Assembly: GCA_003568945.1 (NCBI GenBank)
Contig: BDIP01000200.1
Span: 1-26,037 of the forward strand
Direction: 5' to 3'
From: Kipferlia bialata
Lineage: Eukaryota; Fornicata
DNA: 26,037 nt
The position numbers and the translations under genes were made by a program. Shown here piece by piece: positions 25,991 through 26,037 of this stretch; position 1 is the first letter of the stretch; every line of letters starts with the position of its first letter. The notes under the pieces were generated by a model, which was given only the letters and a program-made list of their open reading frames with translations, was not told where the DNA came from and did not search any database.

Positions 25991-26037
<47 letters not shown>
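25901..26037 (-). repeat. Echo of exon 1 head flanked by (GA)n runs at the window edge
   Basis: A copy of the head of the first visible exon lies at 25941-25976 (true segment 25835-25870), behind CTCACCCCAG. (GA)n runs at 25901-25942 and 25994-26037 flank it; both are CT in sense. The HECT gene continues beyond the edge. Confidence 0.92.

Overview
The window looks like a whole contig from a eukaryote. It starts in a pure G run and ends in a (GA)n run. It carries one very long intron-free gene and three intron-containing genes. The introns have an unusually compact 3' end, with a CTNAC-type branch site only about 4-9 bases before the AG. Stops TAG and TGA are used exactly where family homology says the proteins should end, so the genetic code is standard at least for these two. 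A compact branch site/acceptor of this kind is known from metamonads such as Giardia and Trichomonas. An intron-rich, free-living fornicate such as Kipferlia is my best guess, but that is inference.

Layout, left to right. Bases 1-782 hold the 5' part of an unidentified minus-strand gene (three predicted exons). Bases 783-1627 are a divergent intergenic region. Bases 1628-11716 (+) are one uninterrupted 3362-residue reading frame for a DUF3638/DUF3645 giant protein with a helicase-like P-loop core. After a 460-base convergent gap, bases 12177-14403 (-) encode a 170-residue secreted protein in eight exons, built from four six-cysteine modules. Bases 14404-14936 are intergenic. From 14937 to the right edge (-) lies the 3' part of a large HECT-type E3 ubiquitin ligase gene. 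Thirty exons are visible; they join in frame into 1624 residues ending in a HECT domain with the active-site cysteine at about residue 1590.

The most striking feature is in the introns. Almost every intron longer than about 120 bases contains one to four diverged direct copies ('echoes') of the edge of a neighbouring exon, together with the splice site at that edge. Nearly all introns below about 170 bases lack them. I count about 40 echoes. The introns therefore seem to have grown by repeated tandem duplication across exon/intron junctions, leaving arrays of decoy or alternative splice sites. Microsatellites in the same introns are strand-biased (sense CT, never sense GA). The giant gene next door has no introns at all.

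The HECT ligase acts in ubiquitin transfer. The giant protein's family has no settled function, and the cysteine-rich protein is probably secreted or vacuolar. Nothing in the sequence ties the genes into one pathway. I saw no mobile elements, viral remnants, tRNA, rRNA or CRISPR arrays.
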